From Acidiphilium sp. CAG:727 (GTDB taxonomy: Bacteria; Bacillota; Clostridia; Christensenellales; Borkfalkiaceae): a DNA stretch of 8,879 nucleotides. Shown here in pieces: positions 1 through 7,377 of the stretch; the stretch's first letter is position 1; every line of letters starts with the position of its first letter. Below the pieces are notes generated by a model. The model searched no databases, was not told the DNA's origin, and was given only the letters and a program-made list of their open reading frames with translations. Location: the NCBI GenBank assembly GCA_000437515.1, contig FR898452.1, positions 5,648-14,526 on the forward strand. The letters are read 5' to 3'. Made by a program: the position numbers and the translations under genes.

Positions 1-1
1 A

Positions 2-640
2 TCGTTTATGATCAAGAGCGCAACGTCGGCGACGATGTTCGGCTGGACTAACGAAAACGGCGTATTGAATTTCACCGCAACCGAACTTCCCGCAGCCGCT
101 CTCGATTTTCTGATAAACGGCGACTATATGATCAATCTCGATTCTACTTACAATAATTTCGAGATGAGAATTTCGCTTAAGGGCGCGGATAACGGCAAAG
201 TAAAATTCAACGTAAGTTATAGTACGGGTTGGAGTTGGTCGACCGTAGAAGGAACGCTCAGCGACGACGGAACGTATATCAGCGCGTACGTGTACTATTC
301 CGATATTCAGATTTACGCTAACGCCGAAAACGACTATTACTATAAATTAGTTGCGGTAAAGAAATCTTCCGCTGCGGCTAAATATCTCGGTACGTTTACC
401 GTAAACGAAACCGAAAAGGTGTCGATTGCGCTCGGCGCGACTTCGAGCGAAGACGAAGACGGCGAACTTGACGGACTTGACGCTTCCTGCTTTAAGGTAA
501 CGTATAAAGGGAAGACCGTTAAGGCTTCTACGAAGTATTCGTCTTCCGTAAGCGAAATCGAATTCACGGTTGACGGCAAGACTTACGTCGCGAAACTCGT
601 CGACGGCGCGATGACCGTTACCGAAAAGGCTGCCGCTTAA
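2..640 (+). CDS. C-terminal part of a beta-rich, probably secreted protein (5' end outside window)
   Basis: The reading frame is open to the left edge and ends at TAA 638-640. The first ATG (position 8) has no ribosome binding site in the window and is not followed by a signal peptide, so this is probably the tail of a longer gene rather than a complete 210-residue protein. The visible part is rich in Thr, Ser, Tyr, Asp and Gly with alternating hydrophobic residues, as in extracellular beta-sandwich or repeat proteins. A last block of about 90 residues begins near KYLGTFTV and ends VAKLVDGAMTVTEKAAA; an acidic stretch (SSEDEDGELDG) precedes its only cysteine. There is no membrane segment, LPXTG sorting signal or catalytic motif. 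I do not recognise the family. Surface or secreted location is inferred from composition. It lies upstream of the opp block, separated by 150 bases, and may or may not share its transcript. Confidence 0.7.
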   Translation, partial: SFMIKSATSATMFGWTNENGVLNFTATELPAAALDFLINGDYMINLDSTYNNFEMRISLKGADNGKVKFNVSYSTGWSWSTVEGTLSDDGTYISAYVYYSDIQIYANAENDYYYKLVAVKKSSAAAKYLGTFTVNETEKVSIALGATSSEDEDGELDGLDASCFKVTYKGKTVKASTKYSSSVSEIEFTVDGKTYVAKLVDGAMTVTEKAAA

Positions 641-697
641 TGCGGTAAATAAACGCGTTTTATAAAAGCGCGGAAATACGCTTAAAAGGCTGTGCTT

Positions 698-718
698 CGG
701 CGGGGAAATATCCCGCCG
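698..718 (+). repeat. G+C-rich hairpin after the secreted-protein gene
   Basis: CGGCGGG (698-704) pairs perfectly with CCCGCCG (712-718) around an A/T-rich 7-base loop (705-711). No T-run follows, so it is not a standard intrinsic terminator. It may protect or end the upstream mRNA, or be a member of an intergenic palindromic repeat family. The right arm is part of the first copy of the direct repeat at 702-766. Confidence 0.55.
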
Positions 719-766
719 CAGAGGCAGGCGGCGTGGCGCGGGGGAAATATCCCGCCGAAGAGGCAG
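702..766 (+). repeat. Two-copy 26-base direct repeat, one mismatch
   Basis: Bases 702-727 and 741-766 are identical except for one position (C719 versus A758), with 13 bases between copies and a period of 39. Each copy runs GGGGAAATATCCCGCCG, then one variable base, then AGAGGCAG. The first copy sits in an intact hairpin; in the second the left arm is degenerate (GCGCGGGG instead of CGGCGGG), so its stem is broken. Together with the neighbouring A/T-rich bases this is the only clear content of the 641-790 gap. Confidence 0.7.
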
Positions 767-790
767 CCGTTTAGTGCGTTTTAGAGAAAA

Positions 791-1081
791 GTGTTCAAAA
801 TGAGCAAAAACGATGACAACGACAAGAAAATCGAAGACGACCTGACCGTTTCGGATATGTCAGCCGACTGGATGCCCTGGAACAACGGTATCCGGCGGCA
901 TTTCAGACAGAAAAAGGCTAAAATCCCCGAAAGGAAAGAGTCTGTAGAAGAGAAAAAGGCGAAGAAGAAAGAGTACAGGCAACTCGTGCTTGCTCAATTC
1001 CTTGCAATGTTGCCCGCAATGGTATGCGTGCTGCTCGCCTTTGCCGCTATGTTTCTGTTGGCTTATTTGTGGCTCAGATGA
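791..1081 (+). CDS. Small single-span membrane protein with a charged N-terminal tail
   Basis: The product is a 96-residue protein if it starts at GTG 791, or 93 residues from ATG 800. I list GTG because AGAG (783-786) lies 4 bases before it, matching the GGAG-AAAAG-ATG arrangement of oppB; the ATG would have a 13-base spacer. The first two thirds is very hydrophilic: an Asp/Lys-rich start, a Trp-containing patch (SADWMPWNNG) and a Lys/Glu/Arg-rich stretch likely to be helical. The last 32 residues are strongly hydrophobic (LVLAQFLAMLPAMVCVLLAF onward) and end WLR, giving one long membrane helix at the extreme C-terminus and a probable cytoplasmic N-terminus. There is no signal peptide or catalytic motif, and I do not recognise the family. 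It is followed after 18 to 30 bases by the lipoprotein gene and is probably cotranscribed with it. Confidence 0.75.
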   Translation: MFKMSKNDDNDKKIEDDLTVSDMSADWMPWNNGIRRHFRQKKAKIPERKESVEEKKAKKKEYRQLVLAQFLAMLPAMVCVLLAFAAMFLLAYLWLR

Positions 1082-1111
1082 TAAAAAACTTTTGTTAAAG
1101 TGAAAAGCAAT

Positions 1112-2362
1112 ATGAAAAAATTCCGAATTATTACAATACTTGCCGCGTTGACGCTCGCCTTCGCCGCCTTAGCCCTCACGGGCTGTAAAAAGGGGCTTAA
1201 CCTCGGTAACCTCGGTTATTCGGCGAAAGTGGTTTACGACTTCGACGGAGAAACTCAGACCGGACTCGGAAAGAGAACGTTCTATTACAAGCCTTTAACG
1301 CCGATTATAAAACCCGATACAGATTTGTCGGCGGATATAGTCATAAAAGAACCTGCCGGGTATCATTTCAACGGCTGGTATTCCGCGCAGGTCGACGAAG
1401 ACGGCAACCCGATTAAAGACGGTTCGGGCAAGTATATTTTATCGGACGAACCGTGGGATTTCGAAACCGGGTATTCGGGTGAAAAGAAATCCGTGATATA
1501 TTTAGTCGCGACGTGGGCAAGAAACTATACGTTTACGATCGACGTCGGCGAAGAGGCGCGAAACGCGGGAGTTACGAATACCGTACTGGATCACTATTCG
1601 AAACCCGGCCCCGTGTCGAAGCCCGGCGGGCTCGGTCCTAAATGGAGCGGACATACGTTCTATTACTATTATTCCGATCCGAACGACGATACTTCGAGAA
1701 TTTACGATTCCGACTGGTCGAATATCGTAATAAGCGACGAGAACCCCGACGTAACGGTTTACGTCAAGTGGCTCGAGGGGAACTGGACGATAGTTACGGA
1801 TAAACAACAAATCAGGAGTCTTTTCCCGAAGACGAATTATTATCTCGACGCCGATATAGATTTTTCGGACAGCAAGGGCAATCCTACCGAAATGAAAGGC
1901 GCGAAGAATTACGACGGTATATTCGACGGCAACGGACACAAAATAACGAATTTCAAATATACGGTTTACGTTACCCCGATACCGGGCGAAACGATTTCGA
2001 ACGAATACGGATTGTTCGCTTCGATCGGAAATAACGGCGTAATAAGAAACGTCGCCTTTGAAAATTGTACCGTCGAAGTAAATCTCGGGGCGCAGCAGAC
2101 AAGCGGTCGCTATTACGTAGGCTTTTTGTGCGGCAAGGTAAGCGCGAATACGAAATTATCGGCGTTTACGGGCATAAAATTCAAAGATTGCGTGCTTGAC
2201 GTCAAGAGATTGGCGCAGGCGATAGGTCACGACGTTTTGCTCGGAGCGGATAATTATTCCGGAATTTTCGGCGAAGTTGCAGACAGAAAAAACGACGAGT
2301 TCGTTATCGGTGACGAAGATCGCGGTATAACGGTGAAACTCGACAACGAAATACAGAAGTAA
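1112..2362 (+). CDS. Surface lipoprotein with InlB-type repeats and a GLUG-like region
   Basis: This 416-residue protein has a lipoprotein signal peptide (MKKF, hydrophobic core, lipobox LTGC, lipidated Cys25). Residues about 38-137 resemble an InlB/Listeria-Bacteroides B-repeat, with the hallmark GYHFNGWY, a later WDF and a closing VATW. Residues about 138-220 look like a divergent second copy, ending VYVKW. Residues about 225-390 resemble a GLUG-type beta-helix: YDGIFDGNGHKITNF, YGLFASIGNNGVIRNVAFEN, YYVGFLCG and YSGIFGEV. Such modules occur in adhesins and other cell-surface proteins; the ligand is not predictable. ATG 1112 gives a standard lipoprotein start; an in-frame GTG at 1100 adds four residues, and neither has a good ribosome binding site. 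The gene ends 21 bases before oppA, so it is probably in the same operon and could act on the surface beside the transporter. That role is inference. Confidence 0.85.
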   Translation: MKKFRIITILAALTLAFAALALTGCKKGLNLGNLGYSAKVVYDFDGETQTGLGKRTFYYKPLTPIIKPDTDLSADIVIKEPAGYHFNGWYSAQVDEDGNPIKDGSGKYILSDEPWDFETGYSGEKKSVIYLVATWARNYTFTIDVGEEARNAGVTNTVLDHYSKPGPVSKPGGLGPKWSGHTFYYYYSDPNDDTSRIYDSDWSNIVISDENPDVTVYVKWLEGNWTIVTDKQQIRSLFPKTNYYLDADIDFSDSKGNPTEMKGAKNYDGIFDGNGHKITNFKYTVYVTPIPGETISNEYGLFASIGNNGVIRNVAFENCTVEVNLGAQQTSGRYYVGFLCGKVSANTKLSAFTGIKFKDCVLDVKRLAQAIGHDVLLGADNYSGIFGEVADRKNDEFVIGDEDRGITVKLDNEIQK

Positions 2363-2370
2363 AGAATAAA

Positions 2371-2376
2371 AGGAGA
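2371..2376 (+). promoter_or_regulatory. Strong ribosome binding site of oppA
   Basis: AGGAGA lies 7 bases before ATG 2384. It is much closer to consensus than anything in front of the two preceding genes, which suggests oppA is translated more strongly than they are. Confidence 0.8.
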
Positions 2377-2383
2377 TAGATAT

Positions 2384-5164
2384 ATGAAGAAAAATTTTGT
2401 TGCAGGTATCCTCGCGGCGGCTATGGCGGTTACGACGATCGGTTGCTCGGGTAAGAGCAAAGGAAATACGAAACCGACGCCTACTCCCGACGGAGACGCG
2501 TACGTTCCTACTCAGGCGGAACAGAATACGCCCCTCGTATTCGGTATCGACGGCGCGGACGGCGTATTCAGCCCGTATTTCTCTACGGCTTCTTACGACG
2601 GCGAAATCGCCGGCATGACGCAGATCGGAATGCTTACCTCCGAAGGCGGCGACTACAAATACGGCAATAACTACGCGTGCGTGGCGAAAGACGTAGACAT
2701 TACTTACCTCGATTCCGAAGGTAAAGAAACCACCAGCGCAGAAAAAGCCAAAAACGGCGGATACACGCGTTACGATTTCCTTATCAAAAAAGGAATAAAG
2801 TTCTCCGACGGCGAAGATCTTACCATTAAAGACGTCCTCTTTAACCTGTATCTCTTCCTCGATCCCGCGTATTCGGGCAGCACCACTATTTATTCTACCG
2901 ATATAGTAGGGCTTAACAAATATCGTACCGGTCAGGACGATAAGGGCGCGATGAGCACCATCGACGCAACCGCGACGACGGCTGCCAACGCAAGATTGCT
3001 CCGCGTTTATCAATGGCTTACCAACAAGCAGTTGCTTGAAGACGCCGGCGGCAACGTCGACAATATCCCCGAAGCGTCGAAAAAAGATTATACTTACGGG
3101 CTCGAAGATTATAAGGATGAAATCGAAGCGGATATACTTTCGTTTATTCCCGAGTTCAAAACCGAAGTCAAAAACGATTACGATTCGGCTATGAGTTCGT
3201 TTAAGGAAACCTGCAAAGAGTATGCTTTTAACGAAGTATGGGAACTTTACTTCTATAACTGGGGTAAGGTTAAACGTAAAACTTACCCCGGTTCCGACCG
3301 TTACGTAAAGGTAGACGCGAAGGGCAACGAAGTTACCGAAGCCCAACTCGACGCAAACGACGCTTTACCCGATAACGACCCGAATAAAAAGGTTTACAGA
3401 TATAAACTCGATTGGGATGGTTCTACTTATCAGGAAGATTTCAAAAAACTTACTTCCGACGACGCCAAGAAGAACTACGCCATAAACTTCGTGTATAAAA
3501 CCGCTACCGGTTTCGAATACGACGAAAAATTCACGCTCGATTACGGTAAAATCGAAAAAACCGCGCTCAGAACCATGATTTACGGCGGCAGCGCGAGTTA
3601 TTCGACTTTGTATTCGGCAATGCAACTCGACGAAAGAGCAAAAATCATCAAGCAAGCCGAAGGCGACGGCGGATTCAAGAGTATTGAAGGCGTCAAGACC
3701 TCCAAGAGAACGGAATTCCGCAACGAAAAGACGAAAAAGACTTACCAACTCGGCGAAGAATACGACGTATTGTCTATAACGATCAATAAAATCGACCCCA
3801 AGGCTATATGGAACTTCTCGTTCACGGTCGCCCCGTTGCATTATTACGCGCCCGGCGCAGACGCCGACGGAGTTTGGAACGTCAAAAACAATTACGGCGT
3901 TACGTTCAACAGCACCAACTTCATGACTTCGGTAAGAGATAAGCAGGGCGTGCCGGTCGGCGCGGGAGCTTATAAAGCGAGCCGTGAAAGCGGCCTCGGC
4001 AACGCCAAATATCCCGGCAAAAACGAATTCTTGTCCAATAACCGCGTATATTACGAGAGAAACACTTATTTCGATACGCTTGACGAAAAAGTCGGCGGCG
4101 GTCCTATCCAGAACGCCAAAATCAAGTACTTCCAGTACAAAATAGTCAACTCCTCCGTACTTCTTCAATCCTTGCAGAAGAACGAAATCGACGTCGGAAG
4201 CCCGAATGCGACTCCCGATACCATACAGGCTCTCGCTTATCCGGAATACAGCCACCTTGCAAGCAAATCGGCATGGACTAACGGTTACGGTTACGTAGGT
4301 ATCAACGCCGGTAAAATTGCCGACGTATGGCTTCGTCGCGCTATTATAAAGGCGATGAATACCGATCTCGTAATGGACTACTATAAACAAGACTCCAATC
4401 TTGCAAGCATAATTTACCGTCCGATGTCGTTACAGTCGTGGGCTTATCCTTCTTTCGAAAAGACCACTTACAGCGGTAAGAGCATCCGTGGCGAAAAATT
4501 GGATTACGCATACGACGAAGCGGGTCAGGACATTGCCAAAATGCTTAAAGACAACGGTTATACCGTAAACAGCGCGGGTAAAGTAACTAGCGGTCCCGAC
4601 GGCAAGATTCCGGAAATCACGTTCACCATCGCAGGCGAAAGCGACGATCACCCGGCGTACGTAATGTTCAAGAACGCTCAGGAAGTCCTCAAGAGAATAG
4701 GTATAAACGTAAACGTTAAAACGGACGCGTTCGCGCTTAAAAAACTCGCGAGCGGACAACTCGAAGTATGGGCGGCTGCGTGGGGCTCCACCATCGACCC
4801 CGATATGTATCAGGTATATCACAAAGATTCCACGGCGGGCAGTACGCTTAACTGGGGTTACAGAGAAATTAAGGCGAACAGCGGTAATAAGTACGATTAC
4901 GAACTCGAAGTAATTACCAAGTTATCCGAACTTATAGACGAAGGCAGAAATTCTACCGACAACTCGAAAGGCGGAACCCGCGCTCAGACGTATTGGTCCG
5001 CGCTCGACCTCGTAATGGAACTTGCGGTGGAAATGCCGACTTATCAGAGAACGGATCTTACCGCTTATAACAAAAACAAGATAAAGGCAAGTACGCTTAA
5101 CCAGAAACCTACCGCGTTTGACGGATTGTTCTCGAGAATCTGGGAAGTCGGTTATAACAACTAA
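2384..5164 (+). CDS. oppA: Oligopeptide-binding lipoprotein OppA (extended family 5 solute-binding protein)
   Basis: This is the extracellular receptor of a peptide ABC importer. The signal peptide ends in TTIGC with lipidated Cys21, followed by a Gly/Lys/Thr/Pro linker (PTPTPDGD). Family 5 signatures are clear: LIKKGIKFSDGEDLTIKDVL (133-152), the YSTDIVGLNKY segment (170-180), TVAPLHYYAPG (481-491), GAGAYK (526-531), LQSLQKNEIDVG (594-605), YGYVGINAGK followed by WLRRAIIKAMNTDLV (635-663) and MSLQSWAYP (681-689). At 926 residues it is far longer than the usual 500-600. Most of the excess lies between about residues 185 and 430, within the first lobe, and has Lys/Glu/Tyr-rich probable helices plus a DAKGNEVTEAQ segment. 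Peptide specificity cannot be read from the sequence; nickel or sugar-derivative binders share this fold, but the OppBCD context favours peptides. A hairpin separates it from oppB. Confidence 0.92.
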   Translation: MKKNFVAGILAAAMAVTTIGCSGKSKGNTKPTPTPDGDAYVPTQAEQNTPLVFGIDGADGVFSPYFSTASYDGEIAGMTQIGMLTSEGGDYKYGNNYACVAKDVDITYLDSEGKETTSAEKAKNGGYTRYDFLIKKGIKFSDGEDLTIKDVLFNLYLFLDPAYSGSTTIYSTDIVGLNKYRTGQDDKGAMSTIDATATTAANARLLRVYQWLTNKQLLEDAGGNVDNIPEASKKDYTYGLEDYKDEIEADILSFIPEFKTEVKNDYDSAMSSFKETCKEYAFNEVWELYFYNWGKVKRKTYPGSDRYVKVDAKGNEVTEAQLDANDALPDNDPNKKVYRYKLDWDGSTYQEDFKKLTSDDAKKNYAINFVYKTATGFEYDEKFTLDYGKIEKTALRTMIYGGSASYSTLYSAMQLDERAKIIKQAEGDGGFKSIEGVKTSKRTEFRNEKTKKTYQLGEEYDVLSITINKIDPKAIWNFSFTVAPLHYYAPGADADGVWNVKNNYGVTFNSTNFMTSVRDKQGVPVGAGAYKASRESGLGNAKYPGKNEFLSNNRVYYERNTYFDTLDEKVGGGPIQNAKIKYFQYKIVNSSVLLQSLQKNEIDVGSPNATPDTIQALAYPEYSHLASKSAWTNGYGYVGINAGKIADVWLRRAIIKAMNTDLVMDYYKQDSNLASIIYRPMSLQSWAYPSFEKTTYSGKSIRGEKLDYAYDEAGQDIAKMLKDNGYTVNSAGKVTSGPDGKIPEITFTIAGESDDHPAYVMFKNAQEVLKRIGINVNVKTDAFALKKLASGQLEVWAAAWGSTIDPDMYQVYHKDSTAGSTLNWGYREIKANSGNKYDYELEVITKLSELIDEGRNSTDNSKGGTRAQTYWSALDLVMELAVEMPTYQRTDLTAYNKNKIKASTLNQKPTAFDGLFSRIWEVGYNN

Positions 5165-5182
5165 ATTTACTAAAATCTAAGG

Positions 5183-5215
5183 CGTTTGCCGCGGCGGAAT
5201 ACGCCGCGGCAGACG
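5183..5215 (+). promoter_or_regulatory. 14-bp hairpin between oppA and oppB
   Basis: The arm CGTTTGCCGCGGCG (5183-5196) pairs with CGCCGCGGCAGACG (5202-5215) with a single G-U wobble, around the loop GAATA. No T-run follows, so it is unlikely to be a complete terminator. It begins 18 bases after the oppA stop and ends 12 bases before the oppB ATG. In other importers a stable hairpin after the binding-protein gene protects its mRNA and raises its yield over the permeases; the same role is inferred here. An alternative is an intergenic repeat element, because its loop and the bases after the stem resemble the hairpin at 698-718. Confidence 0.75.
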
Positions 5216-5227
5216 AACGGAGAAAAG

Positions 5228-6223
5228 ATGTTCAAATACATATTAAAAAGACTCGGATTGTCGATCGTTATACTATTCGGCGTGTCCGTAATAATATACG
5301 GACTCGTAAGATCGATGCCCGTCAACTATATAACCGATAAATTCCAGGCGCAACTGCTGGACGGTACGATAAAACAGGAAGAAGTCGACAGAATGCTCGC
5401 TTTGTACGGGCTTGACGACAATTCGTTTTTCGGTATCGTCAAAGGTTACTTAAAATGGATAGGCAAAGTATTTCAGGGCGATATGGGAACTTCGTTCCTT
5501 TACGGCGATAAGGTATCTACGGTAATATTCAAAAATATGGGTATATCGTTCGGTATAGCGTTCGTCGCGCTCATTTTCGAATTCCTCATCGCTATTCCCC
5601 TCGGCGTAAAAGCCGCGGTGCATCAGAACGGCGTTCTGGATTATACCACGAGCGTACTCGCGATGATAGGTACGGCTTTGCCGACTTTCTTCTTTGCGGC
5701 TCTGTGTATCGAATTATTCTCCGTTCAGTTGGGTTGGCTGCCGGTCAACGGCTTGCAGGGTACTTTGTCGATGACCGCTACGGGCTTCGAAAGGTTTATC
5801 GATAAGTTATGGCACCTTATAATGCCGATATTTATAATGGTATTCCTTTCGGTCGGTTCGCTTATGCGTTATACGAGGACGAATACTCTCGACGTGCTTA
5901 ACGCCGACTATATCCGTACCGCGAGGGCGAAAGGTTTGCCCGAACGCAAAGTTATATATAAACACGCGTTCAGAAATACGCTTATTCCGCTCGTAACGTT
6001 GCTCGCGGGTACGATCCCCGGTCTTTTCAGCGGCGCGATGATTACCGAGCAGATTTTCTCCATTCCCGGTATCGGCGCGAAGGCTTACGCCGCGCTTAAA
6101 GCCGGCGACGTTCCGTTTATAATGGGCTATAATATGTTCCTTGCGATACTTACCGTCATCGGAACGTTAATGGCCGATCTTATGTACGCAGTGGTAGATC
6201 CGCGCGTTAAACTTACCAAATAA
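5228..6223 (+). CDS. oppB: Peptide ABC transporter permease OppB
   Basis: This 331-residue integral membrane protein is one half of the peptide channel. ATG 5228 is chosen because GGAG (5219-5222) lies 5 bases upstream and MFKYILKRLGLSIVILFGVS is the standard OppB/DppB opening; a TTG at 5186 would add 14 residues encoded within the hairpin. Visible features are a first membrane helix (about 9-28), the family motif GDMGTSFLYGDKVSTVI (84-100), further helices at about 104-128, 141-165, 197-214 and 249-275, and the cytoplasmic ATPase-coupling EAA loop DYIRTARAKGLPERKVIYKH (227-246) followed by AFRNTLIP. The C-terminus has FSIPGIGAKAYAAL and ends in a last helix and VVDPRVKLTK, all typical. Length is normal for the family and no key motif is missing. 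It pairs with the OppC encoded 12 bases downstream. Confidence 0.95.
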   Translation: MFKYILKRLGLSIVILFGVSVIIYGLVRSMPVNYITDKFQAQLLDGTIKQEEVDRMLALYGLDDNSFFGIVKGYLKWIGKVFQGDMGTSFLYGDKVSTVIFKNMGISFGIAFVALIFEFLIAIPLGVKAAVHQNGVLDYTTSVLAMIGTALPTFFFAALCIELFSVQLGWLPVNGLQGTLSMTATGFERFIDKLWHLIMPIFIMVFLSVGSLMRYTRTNTLDVLNADYIRTARAKGLPERKVIYKHAFRNTLIPLVTLLAGTIPGLFSGAMITEQIFSIPGIGAKAYAALKAGDVPFIMGYNMFLAILTVIGTLMADLMYAVVDPRVKLTK

Positions 6224-6228
6224 GGAGG
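6222..6228 (+). promoter_or_regulatory. Near-perfect ribosome binding site of oppC
   Basis: AAGGAGG overlaps the oppB stop codon (TAA 6221-6223) and lies 7 bases before ATG 6236, consistent with tight translational coupling of the two permease genes. Confidence 0.8.
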
Positions 6229-6235
6229 GCTTAAA

Positions 6236-7375
6236 ATGGATACGAAAGATTTAGAAAATGTTAAGCCCGATGCCGTGATTGACGAAATCGTCGAAAACGA
6301 AGGCGAAAACGCGAGAAAAGACGCTCCCATAAACGGCGAAGACGAGGCGTTTAAGGGCGGTGAAAAACTTGAAGACAGAGTTAAACTTCTTTCCCCCGGC
6401 AGGTTGGTATTGAAAAGATTTTTCCGCTCCAAACTTTCGGTTATAGGGTTGGCGGTACTTATTGCGTTTTTCGTTATTTCGTTCTTCGGACCGTTACTTC
6501 GTTTCTGCTGTCCGTTCGTATGGGGACAGGACGAAGTAGACAGAACTTCCGGTTCGGCGGTATGGGAACCCGTTAAAATCAACTACATCGACGCAGACGG
6601 CAACAGTTACGAAACGTACGAATTCCGTCTGTTCGTCAGCAAGAATATAAACGCGGACTCCGATCCGTCCGCAACGCACCTTCTCGGAACGGATAAAAAC
6701 GGTTACGACGTCTTTTCGAGAATAATGTACGGCGGCAGGGTGTCGTTGACGCTCGGCTTCGTAGTAGTTATACTCGAAACGATTTTAGGCGTTATACTCG
6801 GCGGTCTGGCGGGGTATTTCGGGCGATGGGTCGATCAGTTGATAATGCGTATCGTCGATATACTAAACTGTATACCGACGCTGCCGATAATGCTGATAAT
6901 AAGTTTCATGCTCGACGCTAACGGCGTATACGGAATGTCCAAACTGTACATAACGATGGCTTTGCTTACGCTGATAGGCTGGGCGGGTATCGCAAGAATG
7001 GTCAGAGGTCAGATATTGTTCCTGAGAGAACAGGAATACATGGTCGCGACCGAATGTACGGGCTTGTCCGTTCATAAGAGAATATTCAAACATCTTCTTC
7101 CGAACGTATTGCCGCAACTTATAGTTTCGATGACGCTCGGTCTGGGCAGCATAATCCTGACCGAAGCCACCCTCGGTTACCTCGGTCTTGGCGTTCCGAT
7201 CGAATACGCCACTTGGGGTAACATGATAAATATTCTTACTCAACCCGTTACTTACTGGGGCGCTCACTTCAATCAGTGGATTCCCGTAGGTATCTGTATC
7301 ATTCTTGCGGTTCTTTCGTTCAACTTCGTCGGCGACGGGCTCCGCGACGCGTTCGATCCTAAAATGAAGAGGTAA
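6236..7375 (+). CDS. oppC: Peptide ABC transporter permease OppC with an acidic N-terminal tail
   Basis: This 379-residue protein is the second channel subunit. Residues 1-50 form a hydrophilic tail of net charge about -8 (16 acidic, 8 basic), longer than usual, preceding LSPGRLVLKRFFRSKLSVIG, where typical OppC proteins begin. The first membrane helix is at about 67-87. An extracellular segment (about 90-147) is longer than in Escherichia coli OppC and includes YIDADGNSYETYEF. The family landmark HLLGTDKNGYDVFSRIMYGG (148-167) follows, with Tyr157 where the family usually has Arg (GRD). Several helices follow, then the EAA coupling loop EYMVATECTGLSVHKRIFKH (267-286) and LLPNVLPQL. The end, NFVGDGLRDAFDPKMKR, is standard. 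It is translated from a strong ribosome binding site and is followed 2 bases later by oppD. Confidence 0.94.
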   Translation: MDTKDLENVKPDAVIDEIVENEGENARKDAPINGEDEAFKGGEKLEDRVKLLSPGRLVLKRFFRSKLSVIGLAVLIAFFVISFFGPLLRFCCPFVWGQDEVDRTSGSAVWEPVKINYIDADGNSYETYEFRLFVSKNINADSDPSATHLLGTDKNGYDVFSRIMYGGRVSLTLGFVVVILETILGVILGGLAGYFGRWVDQLIMRIVDILNCIPTLPIMLIISFMLDANGVYGMSKLYITMALLTLIGWAGIARMVRGQILFLREQEYMVATECTGLSVHKRIFKHLLPNVLPQLIVSMTLGLGSIILTEATLGYLGLGVPIEYATWGNMINILTQPVTYWGAHFNQWIPVGICIILAVLSFNFVGDGLRDAFDPKMKR

Positions 7376-7377
7376 TT

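Noticed and set aside
698..766. CRISPR-like repeat or intrinsic terminator
   Set aside because: Only two repeat copies with a 13-base spacer and no cas genes, so not CRISPR; no T-run after the stem, so not a standard terminator.
641..790. Promoter for the operon
   Set aside because: A promoter is plausible here, but I found no convincing -35/-10 pair with proper spacing, so none is annotated.
2156..3346. 396-codon open frame on the minus strand across the lipoprotein end and oppA
   Set aside because: It lies opposite two well-supported genes, has no recognisable domain or ribosome binding site, and its odd composition (Phe, Val, Arg rich) is that expected from reading the complement of this codon usage.
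2936..3673. OppA excess as a fused second gene or mobile insertion
   Set aside because: No stop, frameshift, flanking repeats, start signal or composition change is visible; the family 5 landmarks continue in frame on both sides.
5186..5227. Upstream TTG start extending oppB by 14 residues
   Set aside because: The extension is encoded by the intergenic hairpin, is not similar to OppB N-termini and lacks a ribosome binding site, whereas ATG 5228 has GGAG at the right distance.
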